Shown here in pieces: positions 1 through 8,705 of a stretch of 64,000 nt of DNA (position 1 is the stretch's first letter; each line of letters begins with the position of its first letter). The DNA lies in the NCBI RefSeq assembly GCF_001750165.1, contig NZ_CP015411.1, positions 1,454,001 to 1,518,000 on the forward strand. The letters run 5' to 3'. Source of the DNA: Pseudoalteromonas luteoviolacea. GTDB lineage: Bacteria; Pseudomonadota; Gammaproteobacteria; Enterobacterales; Alteromonadaceae. The position numbers and the translations under genes are program-made. A model generated the notes under the pieces. That model had not been told where the DNA came from and did no database searches. It worked only from the letters and a program-made list of their open reading frames with translations.

Positions 1-8
1 AATTTTTC

Positions 9-1187
9 CTATAGTTGATCATCGCTCAATACGTCGAGCACATCGACGAGCGTAGCAACGATATATTCCTGTTCCTGCTGAGTTAATTCAGGGAATAAAG
101 GTAAAGTGATTGCACTATGGTAGTAAGCCTCTGCATTAGGGCAGTAACCTTGGGAGAAACCTTGTTGACGGTAATATGGTTGTAAATAAATCGGAATGTA
201 ATGTACATGGCAAAATATATTTTTTGCTCTTAATTCTTTGACTAAGTGTTCGTGTAACTCGCCAGTGCAGTCAACAATTCGAACCACATAAAGGTGATAC
301 GCATTGTACACGCCACCACATTGCTTTAAAGGGTGAACGTTTGCATGTGCGTCAAACAGAGTATCATAGTAATTAGCAAGTGTATTTCGTTTGCTAACAA
401 ATTGGTTTAATTGCTTAAGTTGAGAGGCCCCAAGTGCAGCATGTAGGTCTGTCATTCGATAGTTAAAACCTAGTACTTGCTGCTCATAATACCAGGGTCC
501 GTGCGGGTCATTCTCCAGCAGACTAGGATCTGCCGTTACACCATGACTACGGTACAACTTTAATTTCGCATCCAATGCCTTATTGTTGGTCAATGCCATT
601 CCACCTTCTGCAGAAGTGACAATTTTGACAGGATGAAAACTAAAAATACAGATGTCAGAATACTGGCAGTTACCAACAGGGCTATTTTTATATTTCCCAC
701 CGACAGCATGAGATGCATCTTCGATGATTTTAAAGTCGTATTGCTTAGCAAGTGTATGAATTGCTGCCATGTCGCAAGACTGTCCAGCAAAGTGAACAGG
801 AATTACTACTTTAGGAAGCGTGTTATTTTGCTGTGCGATTTCTAGTTTTGCAGCGAGTGTTTGTGCGCATAGGTTGCCAGTATGAGGGTCAATATCGACA
901 AAGTCGACTTTCGCACCACAATATAAGGCGCAGTTAGCAGATGCGACAAACGAGTTTGGGGACGTCCATACAATGTCATTATGACCGACACCAAGCGCGA
1001 GACAAGCAATATGAAGCGCTGACGTTGCACTGTTTACCGCTGTGGCGAAGTTTACTTGGCAGTATTGACTGACAGCAGCTTCGAATTCCGGCACCTTGGG
1101 TCCTTGTGTTAACCAAGGTGAATTTAATACCTCAATGACTGCATCAATATCTTGTTGGGAGATAGCTTGTTTTCCATATGGGATCAT
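9..1187 (-). CDS. pseC: UDP-4-amino-4,6-dideoxy-N-acetyl-beta-L-altrosamine transaminase (PseC)
   Basis: A 392-residue PLP-dependent sugar aminotransferase of the DegT/DnrJ/EryC1 family. It adds an amino group to the 4-keto sugar made by PseB, the second step of CMP-pseudaminic acid synthesis in the cytoplasm. The start MIPYGKQ, the region ending NSATSALH (residues 52-59), the EDASHA segment (156-161) and the Schiff-base lysine K188 in FSFHPVK followed by SAEGG are all visible. The length is normal and the stop lies inside the window. It follows pseB with a 4-base ATGA overlap, so the two are translationally coupled. The later pathway genes (pseF, pseG, pseI, pseH) are not in the window and would be expected beyond its left edge. 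Other sugar aminotransferases are similar, but the partner pseB makes PseC the best call. Confidence 0.9.
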   Translation of the reverse strand: MIPYGKQAISQQDIDAVIEVLNSPWLTQGPKVPEFEAAVSQYCQVNFATAVNSATSALHIACLALGVGHNDIVWTSPNSFVASANCALYCGAKVDFVDIDPHTGNLCAQTLAAKLEIAQQNNTLPKVVIPVHFAGQSCDMAAIHTLAKQYDFKIIEDASHAVGGKYKNSPVGNCQYSDICIFSFHPVKIVTSAEGGMALTNNKALDAKLKLYRSHGVTADPSLLENDPHGPWYYEQQVLGFNYRMTDLHAALGASQLKQLNQFVSKRNTLANYYDTLFDAHANVHPLKQCGGVYNAYHLYVVRIVDCTGELHEHLVKELRAKNIFCHVHYIPIYLQPYYRQQGFSQGYCPNAEAYYHSAITLPLFPELTQQEQEYIVATLVDVLDVLSDDQL

Positions 1188-2185
1188 AACAAGGCCTGTT
1201 TATTAAATTCAGCTATCTCTTCTATCGTCAGATATTCAGGGTTGGTTAGCGAATTATATTCAAACCCTGGGGCAACCAGTTTGCCTTTTTCATTAAGCGC
1301 ATTGACGTCAAACGCATTAACGCGACTACTGAATTTAATACCTGGTGCAATAACAAAGTGATCATCGAACTCATAAGTGTCAAAGGACAAATCTTCAGGA
1401 CACATTACTTCATGTAGCTTTTCACCAGGCCGTATACCAATGACTTTTTGCTTGATATTTGGCGCCATGGCTGTTGCTAAATCGGTAATCTTGATGGAAG
1501 GGATTTTTGGTACAAAAATTTCGCCACCTAGCATGCGTTCAAAGTTCTTTAGAACAAAATCAACACCCTGTTGCAAGCTTATCCAAAACCTTGTCATATC
1601 TGGGTGAGTAATGGGGATGTGGTCTCGTTGCTCATCAACAAAAGTTTGGAAGACTGGGACCACTGAGCCCCTAGAGCAAACTACATTGCCATACCTGACA
1701 ACTGAGAACATGGTTTTATGACCGCCCGACATGTTATTTGCAGCAACAAAAAGTTTGTCAGAGGCAAGTTTGGTTGCACCATATAAGTTGATTGGATTAG
1801 CGGCTTTATCAGTAGATAATGCGATGACCTTATCCACATTACAATCTAGCGCAGCTTCAATGACATTTTCAGCGCCATTGATGTTGGTTTTAATGCACTC
1901 CATCGGGTTGTATTCAGCGGCTGGGACTTGTTTAAGTGCGGCTGCATGGATGACGTAATCAACACCTTGCATGGCTCTACGAAGTCGATCTCTATCGCGC
2001 ACATCGCCAATAAAGTATCGCATGCAAGGCGCATTAAAAGTTTGCTGCATTTCGAACTGCTTAAGCTCGTCACGAGAAAAAACTATAATCTTTTTAGGGT
2101 TATACCTTTCTAGTAGAGTCTTTACGTATTTTTTCCCGAACGATCCTGTTCCGCCAGTAATCAAGATTGTTTTATTATCAAACAT
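1184..2185 (-). CDS. pseB: UDP-N-acetylglucosamine 4,6-dehydratase (inverting), PseB
   Basis: A 333-residue extended short-chain dehydrogenase/reductase. PseB converts UDP-GlcNAc to the 4-keto-6-deoxy-L-altro sugar, the first committed step of pseudaminic acid synthesis. The NAD(P)-binding GGTGSFG is at residues 11-17, and DVRDRDRL near residue 61 is typical of the family. The active site reads STDKAANPINLYGATK, with D126, K127, Y135 and K139, the arrangement of inverting 4,6-dehydratases rather than the plain SYK triad. It is the first gene of a pseB-pseC unit divergent from the flagellin gene, so flagellin is the likely acceptor of the sugar. No clear promoter was recognised in the 225-base gap before the flagellin gene. 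Confidence 0.92.
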   Translation of the reverse strand: MFDNKTILITGGTGSFGKKYVKTLLERYNPKKIIVFSRDELKQFEMQQTFNAPCMRYFIGDVRDRDRLRRAMQGVDYVIHAAALKQVPAAEYNPMECIKTNINGAENVIEAALDCNVDKVIALSTDKAANPINLYGATKLASDKLFVAANNMSGGHKTMFSVVRYGNVVCSRGSVVPVFQTFVDEQRDHIPITHPDMTRFWISLQQGVDFVLKNFERMLGGEIFVPKIPSIKITDLATAMAPNIKQKVIGIRPGEKLHEVMCPEDLSFDTYEFDDHFVIAPGIKFSSRVNAFDVNALNEKGKLVAPGFEYNSLTNPEYLTIEEIAEFNKQALL

Positions 2186-2410
2186 ATTTTACCCGTCTAA
2201 AGGTGCAATGATTTCTTTACGCTATGGAAAAAAGTATTAGGTAAAGAATTCGCCCTTGAATCCTAAAAAAATTGATTACTCAATACTTTATATCACTTTT
2301 TTAAATTTTGCAGTATTTAACGAGAGAGGGCAGGTGAATTTTAGGCTTTAGGTGACTTTTTGCACTAATAGGCGTAGACTAAGGTTATTAGTATTGCGGA
2401 GGAAGGTGTC

Positions 2411-3202
2411 ATGTTACAGATTAATTCACCGAGTAACTCTTTCTTTAATAAGACAGAGCAAGCGAATAATAAATTAAACCAGCAGCTTGCTACCGGTAAA
2501 AAGGTAAACTCAGCAGCTGATGATGCTGCGGCATTACAAATTATTAATCGTTTAACGTCTCAGCAAGAAGGCTACAATCAATCTATCCGTAATGCCTACG
2601 ATGGTATTTCTTACTCTCAGACAGCTGATTCTGCATTATCTGGTGTGAATGATGCGGTGAGTCGTATCAGAGAATTGTCAATTCAAGCGGGAAGTGGTGC
2701 TTTGAGTGACAGTGATAGGCAAGCTTTGCAAGATGAAGTATCTCAGCTACAAACTCAAATTACAGAGACATTTGAGAACACGACATTTGGTGGTGACCCG
2801 TTATTTGATGGGGAGCAGGCAAGTTTTCAAGTAGGCCCTGATGCTAACACTACTCAAAGCTTTACTCCGACAGACGGCACTGTAGCGGCTGGTATTTTAA
2901 GTGTTGATATTTCGACGCAGGCGGGGGCGCAAGCTGCCATTACAGCAGCAGATCAGGTCGCTAAAGATGTTAATACTCAACGATCTCAGTTAGGTGCGTT
3001 TGAAAATACGTTGGATAGCACCATAAGAGGGTTAGGCAACCAGAGTGACAGAATTGCAGAAAGCCAAAGTCGTATCGCAGATACTGACTTCGCACAAGCA
3101 GCAGCACAAAGAACAGCAAATGATATTCTGTCGCAAACGTCTGTAGCTTTGAGAGGACAAGCAAATCAATCTGCGTCATCCGTGCTAAACCTCCTTCAGT
3201 AA
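2411..3202 (+). CDS. Short divergent flagellin
   Basis: A 263-residue flagellin-family protein that should form or contribute to the extracellular filament. The N-terminal D0/D1 helices are recognisable (LNQQLATGKKVNSAADDAAA near residues 24-43, then DGISYSQTADSAL and SRIRELSIQAGSG), as is a C-terminal helix ending GQANQSASSVLNLLQ. The variable centre is very short, so there is almost no outer D2/D3 domain. The extreme N-terminus, MLQINSPSNSFFN, is unlike the usual MA-x-VNTN-x-xSL start of polar flagellins. A GGAGGAAGG ribosome binding site precedes the ATG. No flaG, fliD or fliS follows; flrA comes next instead. Flagellin family membership is secure, but whether it is the main filament subunit, a minor one or a non-classical paralogue is unknown. 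Confidence 0.85.
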   Translation: MLQINSPSNSFFNKTEQANNKLNQQLATGKKVNSAADDAAALQIINRLTSQQEGYNQSIRNAYDGISYSQTADSALSGVNDAVSRIRELSIQAGSGALSDSDRQALQDEVSQLQTQITETFENTTFGGDPLFDGEQASFQVGPDANTTQSFTPTDGTVAAGILSVDISTQAGAQAAITAADQVAKDVNTQRSQLGAFENTLDSTIRGLGNQSDRIAESQSRIADTDFAQAAAQRTANDILSQTSVALRGQANQSASSVLNLLQ

Positions 3203-3352
3203 TAAATTAATACTATTGTATTGATTAAAAACATACTCCGTGGCATTTATTTGGCGTTTACGTCAATAATTTGCCACTTAGGTATTGCATCCCTAAGATA
3301 CTCCCTTACAATCATACTCATAGACTTATAAATACTCTCGGATCCAGTCCAA

Positions 3353-4789
3353 ATGATACTGATCATCGATAACAACAATAATCGCGCTTCTGGACTAGCT
3401 GCCGCGTTGTCATTTTGTGGGCAACCAGCATGCGTGGTTGCTGAATCTGACTTTTCCCCTGAGTTGGTCAAAAAATATCAAGAATGCAAAGTCGTATTGG
3501 GTGCACTCGACGGATTGGATCATGAGCGCCACATAAAAAGCCTGCCTGCGCAGCCGTTTATACTAGTCGGAGAGACGCTAAGACCTTTGTTATCCCTGGC
3601 AAATGTAATTGGGTTGATCACAGAACCATTTAGCCACGATGTGACAATGCAATTGTTACATGACTGTCAGCAGTATTTAAGCTTATTACCGGGTCAAACG
3701 GAGCAAGGTAGAGATGCGAAGTCATTTGATGGCCTTGTTGGGGATACGGATGCAGTCAAAGAAGTTCGCTTCCTTATTTCACAAGTTGCACAAACGGATG
3801 CCAATGTCCTGATTTTAGGTGAGTCAGGAACAGGTAAGGAAGTTGTAGCTCGTAATGTTCATTTGCTTTCAAATCGTTCGGATGGCCCGTTTGTACCAGT
3901 AAATTGTGGCGCGATACCTGGAGAGCTACTTGAGAGTGAGTTGTTTGGCCATGAAAAAGGCGCATTTACAGGCGCTATTTCTGCGAGAAAAGGGCGCTTT
4001 GAACTTGCTCAAAATGGCACCCTATTTTTAGATGAAATTGGCGATATGCCACTACAAATGCAAGTTAAGCTATTGCGTGTTTTACAAGAGCGCAGCTATG
4101 AGCGAGTTGGTGGAACCAAGCCTATTCAGGCGAATGTCCGTGTTATTGCTGCAACGCACCGCAATCTTGAAGAGATGATAGAAGAAGGTAAGTTTCGAGA
4201 AGACTTATTTTATCGTCTTAATGTTTTTCCAATAGAAAATCCGTCTTTGAGTCAGCGTGTTGATGATATTCCTTTGTTGTTAAAAGAGTTACTTCGTCGA
4301 GTAACAGAGCAAGGTAATAAAGGCGTGAAGTTCACTGATAGAGCGGTTGAGAGCCTTAAGTCACATGCATGGCCTGGAAATATACGTGAGTTGGCTAACT
4401 TGGTAGAACGAATGGCGATTATGTTTCCTGACAAATTGGTTGATGTTACAGATTTACCAACAAAGTATCGTTATATTGAAGTGGAAGCTTTTGAGCCTGA
4501 ATATCCTGAAGAACTTATGGAAAGAGATGCCTTCAATGACTTGTTTAGTGAAGGTTTTAGTGATTTTGAGGAGGAAGAGGAGATCATAGCGCCTGAGCAA
4601 CCTATGCTTGGTTTACTGCCTGATGAGGGGATCGAATTAAAAGATTACTTAGCAGATTTAGAGGTTAGCCTTATAACTCAAGCATTGGAGCGATACGATT
4701 ACGTGGTGGCACGAGCCGCGGAAATATTGGGTGTAAGGCGCACAACACTTGTGGAAAAAATGAAGAAGTATAATCTCAACAGAGATTAG
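3353..4789 (+). CDS. flrA: Sigma-54-dependent flagellar master activator FlrA (FleQ family)
   Basis: A 478-residue enhancer-binding protein at the top of the polar flagellar cascade; in Vibrio and Pseudomonas the family activates flrBC and early fli operons with RpoN. Layout: a degenerate receiver-like domain (1-115) without a clear phosphoacceptor aspartate; an AAA+ domain with Walker A GESGTGKE (156-163), the sigma-54 contact loop GAFTGA (203-208) and Walker B LFLDEIGD (224-231); an acidic linker with FEEEEE; and a C-terminal Fis-type helix-turn-helix (AAEILGVRRTTLVEKMKKY). It has its own upstream region after the flagellin gene and ends 6 bases from the opposing tag gene. FleQ relatives bind c-di-GMP, but that cannot be judged here. 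Confidence 0.93.
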   Translation: MILIIDNNNNRASGLAAALSFCGQPACVVAESDFSPELVKKYQECKVVLGALDGLDHERHIKSLPAQPFILVGETLRPLLSLANVIGLITEPFSHDVTMQLLHDCQQYLSLLPGQTEQGRDAKSFDGLVGDTDAVKEVRFLISQVAQTDANVLILGESGTGKEVVARNVHLLSNRSDGPFVPVNCGAIPGELLESELFGHEKGAFTGAISARKGRFELAQNGTLFLDEIGDMPLQMQVKLLRVLQERSYERVGGTKPIQANVRVIAATHRNLEEMIEEGKFREDLFYRLNVFPIENPSLSQRVDDIPLLLKELLRRVTEQGNKGVKFTDRAVESLKSHAWPGNIRELANLVERMAIMFPDKLVDVTDLPTKYRYIEVEAFEPEYPEELMERDAFNDLFSEGFSDFEEEEEIIAPEQPMLGLLPDEGIELKDYLADLEVSLITQALERYDYVVARAAEILGVRRTTLVEKMKKYNLNRD

Positions 4790-4795
4790 GTCAGA

Positions 4796-5413
4796 TTAAC
4801 CACACGCATTGTTTAGTTCATCGGCTATGTTTAGCGTAGCCAACAGGTCAATTAGCGGCTGCTTGGCGTGGCAGTCGTTATCATGATCATTAACCATCCC
4901 AGAAGCCTGCATATGCGCATAAACTGTAGTGGGTCCTAAAAATTTAAACCCTTTCTTTTTTAAGTCTTTGGCAAACTTTTCGCTTATTTCACTGGTGGCA
5001 GGGTAGTCCTCTTTGCTTTTAATGTCATTGATGATGGGCTTGAAATTTACGAATGCCCACTGATATTTAGCAAAGCTACCATAGGTCGCTTGTACTTCAA
5101 TAAAGCGCTGTGCATTGTTAATGGTGGCCAATATTTTGGCTCTATTACGCACAATTCCTTTATTTTCCATCAGTGTCTCGACATCTCGCTCTGACATATT
5201 TGCGACTTTCTGCACATCAAACTCTTTAAAAGCGGCTCTATAATTTGCGCGCTTTTTTAAGATGGTATACCAGCTCAATCCAGCTTGTGCCGATTCGAGG
5301 GTAATAAATTCAAATAGCTTGTTATCGTCCCAGACGGGTACGCCCCACTCTTGGTCATGGTATGCAACATAATCAGGTTTACTCTCATCAAGCCATAAGC
5401 ATCTTTTGCACAT
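4796..5413 (-). CDS. tag: 3-methyladenine DNA glycosylase I (Tag)
   Basis: A 205-residue base-excision repair enzyme that removes 3-methyladenine from alkylated DNA. The family signature is clear: an N-terminal CLW with the zinc-ligand cysteine, YHDQEWGVPVWDD near residues 18-30, FEFITLESAQAGLSW, and the C-terminal H-x3-C (HDNDC) that supplies the remaining zinc ligands. Length is normal for Tag. An AGGAGC ribosome binding site lies 8 bases before the ATG. It is convergent with flrA, leaving only 6 bases between the two stop codons, and divergent from flrB. It has no flagellar role and looks like a housekeeping gene lodged between flrA and flrBC. Confidence 0.94.
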   Translation of the reverse strand: MCKRCLWLDESKPDYVAYHDQEWGVPVWDDNKLFEFITLESAQAGLSWYTILKKRANYRAAFKEFDVQKVANMSERDVETLMENKGIVRNRAKILATINNAQRFIEVQATYGSFAKYQWAFVNFKPIINDIKSKEDYPATSEISEKFAKDLKKKGFKFLGPTTVYAHMQASGMVNDHDNDCHAKQPLIDLLATLNIADELNNACG

Positions 5414-5625
5414 AAATATGCTCCTAGATAGAGTGTCATAAAGGTATAAGCATTTATCTTACATTGAGTAGTTAAAATCAAGGTTTAACTGTACTCGTTA
5501 GCGCACGTTTAGCATTTTTGTATTTTACATGAAATAAGAGCTTGGAGAGTACCTATAATACGTGTGTCAAAGTTTTGTCTGCTTAAAATCAATAGTAAGT
5601 TATTGTAAAAATTGAAAAATAAATC

Positions 5626-5641
5626 TGGCACGTCATTTGCT
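5626..5641 (+). promoter_or_regulatory. Sigma-54 (RpoN) promoter of flrBC
   Basis: The sequence TGGCACGTCATTTGCT matches the sigma-54 -24/-12 consensus TGGCACG-N4-TTGCW at every defined position, with GG and GC elements 10 bases apart. It lies 36 bases before the flrB start codon, a normal distance. In polar flagellar systems flrBC is the direct FlrA/RpoN target, so sequence and context agree. Confidence 0.88.
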
Positions 5642-5676
5642 TTATTCATGCTAGGAAGATTCATGAGAGTAGTGTC

Positions 5677-6783
5677 ATGGCGTTAGCGAAAGTGATAAAT
5701 CCACAATTTGTGCCAGAAAACCATTTTAACCCTTGCTTGCTGCAAGAAGCGTATATTGGTGAGCTGAGCGACTTGCGACAGCAAGCAAGCTGGTTGAGCC
5801 ATTTGGTTGATACTATGCCCGCAGGCATCGTTGTTTTAGATGGGCAAGGCATGATTGCCAAAGCAAACCAAATTGCTAAAGATATGTTGGGTGAACCGCT
5901 TGAGGGTGAAAAGTGGTTTAACATAATTCAGCGTTCTTTTAGTCCGCAACAAGATGACGGTCATGAAGTGTCGTTGCGGGATGGGCGCTTAATTAAGCTG
6001 GAAATCACCGCGCTTACACCTGAACCTGGTCAGTTAATTTTGATGACTGACTTGACCGAGACGCGTCGATTGCAAGCGCGTGTTGCACATATGCAGCGCT
6101 TAAGTGCACTTGGAAAAATGGTGGCATCACTTGCACACCAAGTCAGAACACCTCTCTCTGCCGCTATGCTTTATGGTGCTAACTTGGGTAGTGAGAACTT
6201 ACCAACTAAGTCCCGAGAAAAGTTTCACAATAAACTGATGTCGCGACTGAAAGACCTTGAGAATCAAGTTAATGATATGCTGCTATTTGCCAAAAGTGGC
6301 GAACAGCAAGTGATTGAACAAGTTTCTATGCAGCAACTTCTTAATGAAGTGAAGGCTGGAGCCGATGCCATGGTATCACTCCATAATGCTCAGCTGGATG
6401 TTATCTTACCAGATCCTGACATTGAAATTATTGGTAACAAGACAGCACTCGCCAGCGCAGTTCAAAACTTGATCCACAACAGCGTACAGGTGATAGGCTC
6501 TGGTGCACTCATTACCTTAAGCGCTGTGCGTGACAAAGAAGATCATGTTCGTATTTCGGTTTGTGACAACGGACCAGGGGTTGATATGAGCTTGGCAGAT
6601 AAATTATTTGAACCTTTCTTTACTACTAAATCACAAGGCACTGGACTGGGGTTAGCGGTTGTTAGTTCAGTGGCAAACTCGCATAAAGGACGTGTTGAAG
6701 TAAACAATACGTCAAACGGAGGAGCATGCTTTAGTATGCTGTTACCCATATCTCAACATACTCAACTTCAGGAGGTTGTATGA
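5677..6783 (+). CDS. flrB: Flagellar sensor histidine kinase FlrB
   Basis: A 368-residue cytoplasmic histidine kinase with no membrane segment. An N-terminal PAS-like domain (about 40-130, with DTMPAGIVVLDGQG) is followed by the dimerisation helix with phosphoacceptor H154 in SLAHQVRTPLSA. The ATPase domain shows the N box (QNLIHNSVQ), G1 box DNGPGVD, F box LFEPFFTTK and G2 box GTGLGLAV. FlrB phosphorylates FlrC, which then activates hook and basal-body class III genes with sigma-54. The flrC start codon overlaps the flrB stop (ATGA), so the pair is coupled. A consensus sigma-54 promoter sits just upstream. Confidence 0.92.
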   Translation: MALAKVINPQFVPENHFNPCLLQEAYIGELSDLRQQASWLSHLVDTMPAGIVVLDGQGMIAKANQIAKDMLGEPLEGEKWFNIIQRSFSPQQDDGHEVSLRDGRLIKLEITALTPEPGQLILMTDLTETRRLQARVAHMQRLSALGKMVASLAHQVRTPLSAAMLYGANLGSENLPTKSREKFHNKLMSRLKDLENQVNDMLLFAKSGEQQVIEQVSMQQLLNEVKAGADAMVSLHNAQLDVILPDPDIEIIGNKTALASAVQNLIHNSVQVIGSGALITLSAVRDKEDHVRISVCDNGPGVDMSLADKLFEPFFTTKSQGTGLGLAVVSSVANSHKGRVEVNNTSNGGACFSMLLPISQHTQLQEVV

Positions 6784-8189
6784 GCAATAAAATTCTAGTC
6801 GTTGAAGATGACGCAGGTTTACGTGAAGCACTATTGGACACTCTAGAGCTTGCTGGCATTGATTGTGTTGAGGCTGATAGCGCTGAACAAGCCATGATAT
6901 TGCTTAAGCAGCAAAGTTTCTCACTCGTTGTCAGTGACGTTCAAATGGGCCAAATGAGTGGTATAGATCTGCTCAAAAGTATCAAATTGAACTTTCCAAA
7001 TTTACCGGTATTAATGATGACGGCATATGCCACCATTGACGATGCTGTTGAAGCTATGCGCTTGGGGGCGATTGACTACATGGCAAAGCCATTTGCGCCA
7101 GAGGTGCTACTCAATATGGTTAGCCGATACATGCCGGAAAAAGAAAAAGAAACTGATGGTCCTATTGTTGCAGATGCAAAAAGCCTTCAGTTATTGAACC
7201 TTGCCAAAAAAGTGGCACTGTCCGATGCCAGTGTTATGGTTTTAGGTCCCAGTGGTTCAGGTAAAGAAGTGTTGGCACGCTATATCCACGATAGCTCTGA
7301 GCGTAAAAATGAGCCTTTCGTCGCGATTAACTGCGCTGCTATTCCTGAAAATATGTTAGAAGCGACTTTATTTGGTTATGAAAAAGGTGCTTTTACTGGC
7401 GCGATCCAAGCTTGCCCGGGTAAATTCGAACAAGCACAAAAAGGGACTATTTTGCTGGACGAGATCACGGAAATGGATCTTGGCTTACAAGCGAAGTTGC
7501 TCCGTGTATTGCAAGAGCGGGAAGTAGAGCGACTTGGTGGTAGAAAAACGATTGAGCTAGATGTCAGAGTTTTGGCAACCAGTAACCGAGATTTAAAAGA
7601 TGCTGTCGCCGAAGGTAAATTCCGTGAAGATTTGTATTATCGATTGAACGTCTTTCCATTGACGTGGCTACCACTAAAAGACAGGGCAGCAGACATTGTA
7701 CCTTTGGCTAAACATTTAATTGAAAGGCATTGTCAGAAGTCTAGTCAACCTGTGCCGTCGCTCACTACTGCTGCTCAGCAAAAGCTGTTACAACATGCAT
7801 GGCCGGGCAATGTACGAGAATTAGATAATGTCGTTCAACGTGCCCTAATACTACAACAGGGTGGCCAAGTATCTGATGCTGATATTTTTATTGAAAACTT
7901 GACACCAATTGAAATGGTTAGTGAGTCTGCATTTACTCCAACCCCAGTTGAGCTTGATGCTTCTCCATATCATTCTGAACCTGCTGCCGAGGCTGCCTCA
8001 ATGAATCAGAGTGATAGCATGAGTTATAAGGAAGAGCTACAAGATAAAGAGCATCAAATTATTTTGGATACACTCACCCGTTGCAATGGTAAGCGTAAAG
8101 ATGTTGCTGAAATACTTGGGATCAGTCCAAGAACGCTCAGATATAAACTTGCTAAGATGCGAGATTTAGGTTTGCCTGTACCCGCTTAA
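6780..8189 (+). CDS. flrC: Flagellar sigma-54 response regulator FlrC (FleR family)
   Basis: A 469-residue NtrC-type activator. The receiver domain (1-120) has the acidic pocket ED10-D11, phosphoacceptor D53 in VSDVQMG and the conserved lysine in MAKPF. The AAA+ domain has a Walker A variant GPSGSGKE instead of the common GESGTGKE, which is characteristic of flagellar FlrC/FlbD-type regulators. The GAFTGA loop is intact (EKGAFTGA), and the C-terminus has a Fis-like helix-turn-helix (VAEILGISPRTLRYKLAKM). Phosphorylated by FlrB, it drives later flagellar operons. A strong terminator hairpin follows directly. Confidence 0.93.
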   Translation: MSNKILVVEDDAGLREALLDTLELAGIDCVEADSAEQAMILLKQQSFSLVVSDVQMGQMSGIDLLKSIKLNFPNLPVLMMTAYATIDDAVEAMRLGAIDYMAKPFAPEVLLNMVSRYMPEKEKETDGPIVADAKSLQLLNLAKKVALSDASVMVLGPSGSGKEVLARYIHDSSERKNEPFVAINCAAIPENMLEATLFGYEKGAFTGAIQACPGKFEQAQKGTILLDEITEMDLGLQAKLLRVLQEREVERLGGRKTIELDVRVLATSNRDLKDAVAEGKFREDLYYRLNVFPLTWLPLKDRAADIVPLAKHLIERHCQKSSQPVPSLTTAAQQKLLQHAWPGNVRELDNVVQRALILQQGGQVSDADIFIENLTPIEMVSESAFTPTPVELDASPYHSEPAAEAASMNQSDSMSYKEELQDKEHQIILDTLTRCNGKRKDVAEILGISPRTLRYKLAKMRDLGLPVPA

Positions 8190-8198
8190 CTTTTTAAT

Positions 8199-8226
8199 AA
8201 AGCAACCAGAATTATTCTGGTTGCTT
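8199..8226 (+). terminator. Terminator after flrC
   Basis: An inverted repeat with arms AAAGCAACCAGAA and TTCTGGTTGCTTT lies just after the flrC stop codon. The U-rich tail is short (the TTT closing the arm, then ATA), and a T5 run precedes the stem. It separates flrBC from the fliE unit, which has its own promoter. Confidence 0.7.
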
Positions 8227-8293
8227 TATAACCTGTCAAAAAAACGTCCTCTCCAATTTGTTGATAAGCTATTGATTATAAATAATTTAAAGT

Positions 8294-8309
8294 TGGCATG
8301 AATGGTGCA
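8294..8309 (+). promoter_or_regulatory. Sigma-54 promoter of fliE operon
   Basis: TGGCATGAATGGTGCA has the -24 GG and -12 GC spaced by 10 bases and matches TGGCAYR-N4-KTGCA. It is 35 bases before the preferred fliE ATG and directly after the flrC terminator, as expected for a class II/III polar flagellar operon. Confidence 0.8.
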
Positions 8310-8344
8310 TTATACCTTGTATCAGAATTGACAGGGTGAGCAAC

Positions 8345-8680
8345 ATGAAAATTCAAAACACCAGTTTATACCAAGAAATGCAGTCAATGGCATCTCAGGC
8401 CGGTAGAGTTCAACCACAGGCTAAATTGCCAATTCAAGAAAGTGCTGCAACTTCTAGCGCGCAGTTCGGCGATATTTTGCAAAACGCTCTTAACACGGTT
8501 GCAGATTTACAAAGAGATACAAAATCTAAAGTGACGGCAGTGGAAATGGGCGATCGTAGTGTTTCTCTTGCCGAGGCAATGATTGCGAAAAACAAATCAT
8601 CTGTGGCCTTTGAAGCAACCGTACAAGTTCGTAACAAACTTGTCGAAGCTTATAAAGACATTATGAGCATGCCGGTGTAA
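8345..8680 (+). CDS. fliE: Flagellar hook-basal body complex protein FliE
   Basis: A 111-residue protein that links the MS ring to the proximal rod. The C-terminal half carries the conserved stretch VEMGDRSVSLAEAMIAKNKS, then FEATVQVRNKLVEAYKDIMS, the FliE fingerprint. The ATG at 8345 is preferred because AGGGTGAG lies just upstream at rod-like spacing and gives a usual FliE start (MKIQNTS). A GTG at 8336 would add three residues and lacks a separate ribosome binding site. It is the first gene of the fliEFGHIJ run. Confidence 0.93.
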   Translation: MKIQNTSLYQEMQSMASQAGRVQPQAKLPIQESAATSSAQFGDILQNALNTVADLQRDTKSKVTAVEMGDRSVSLAEAMIAKNKSSVAFEATVQVRNKLVEAYKDIMSMPV

Positions 8681-8705
8681 TTGAAGAGAAGATTGGAGAG
8701 TAACT

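Noticed and set aside
2351..2364. Sigma-54-like GGTGACTTTTTGCA upstream of the flagellin gene
   Set aside because: GG and GC are only 9 bases apart; the required spacing is 10. A sigma-28 reading (TAGGCTTT...GCACTAAT) is also imperfect, so no promoter was called.
3241..3256. Sigma-54-like TGGCATTTATTTGGCG upstream of flrA
   Set aside because: Spacing is right, but the -12 box is TGGC rather than TTGC, and flrA homologues are usually not sigma-54 dependent.
3277..3297. CTTAGG/CCTAAG hairpin after the flagellin gene
   Set aside because: Only 6 pairs, 9-base loop and no T run; too weak for a terminator call.
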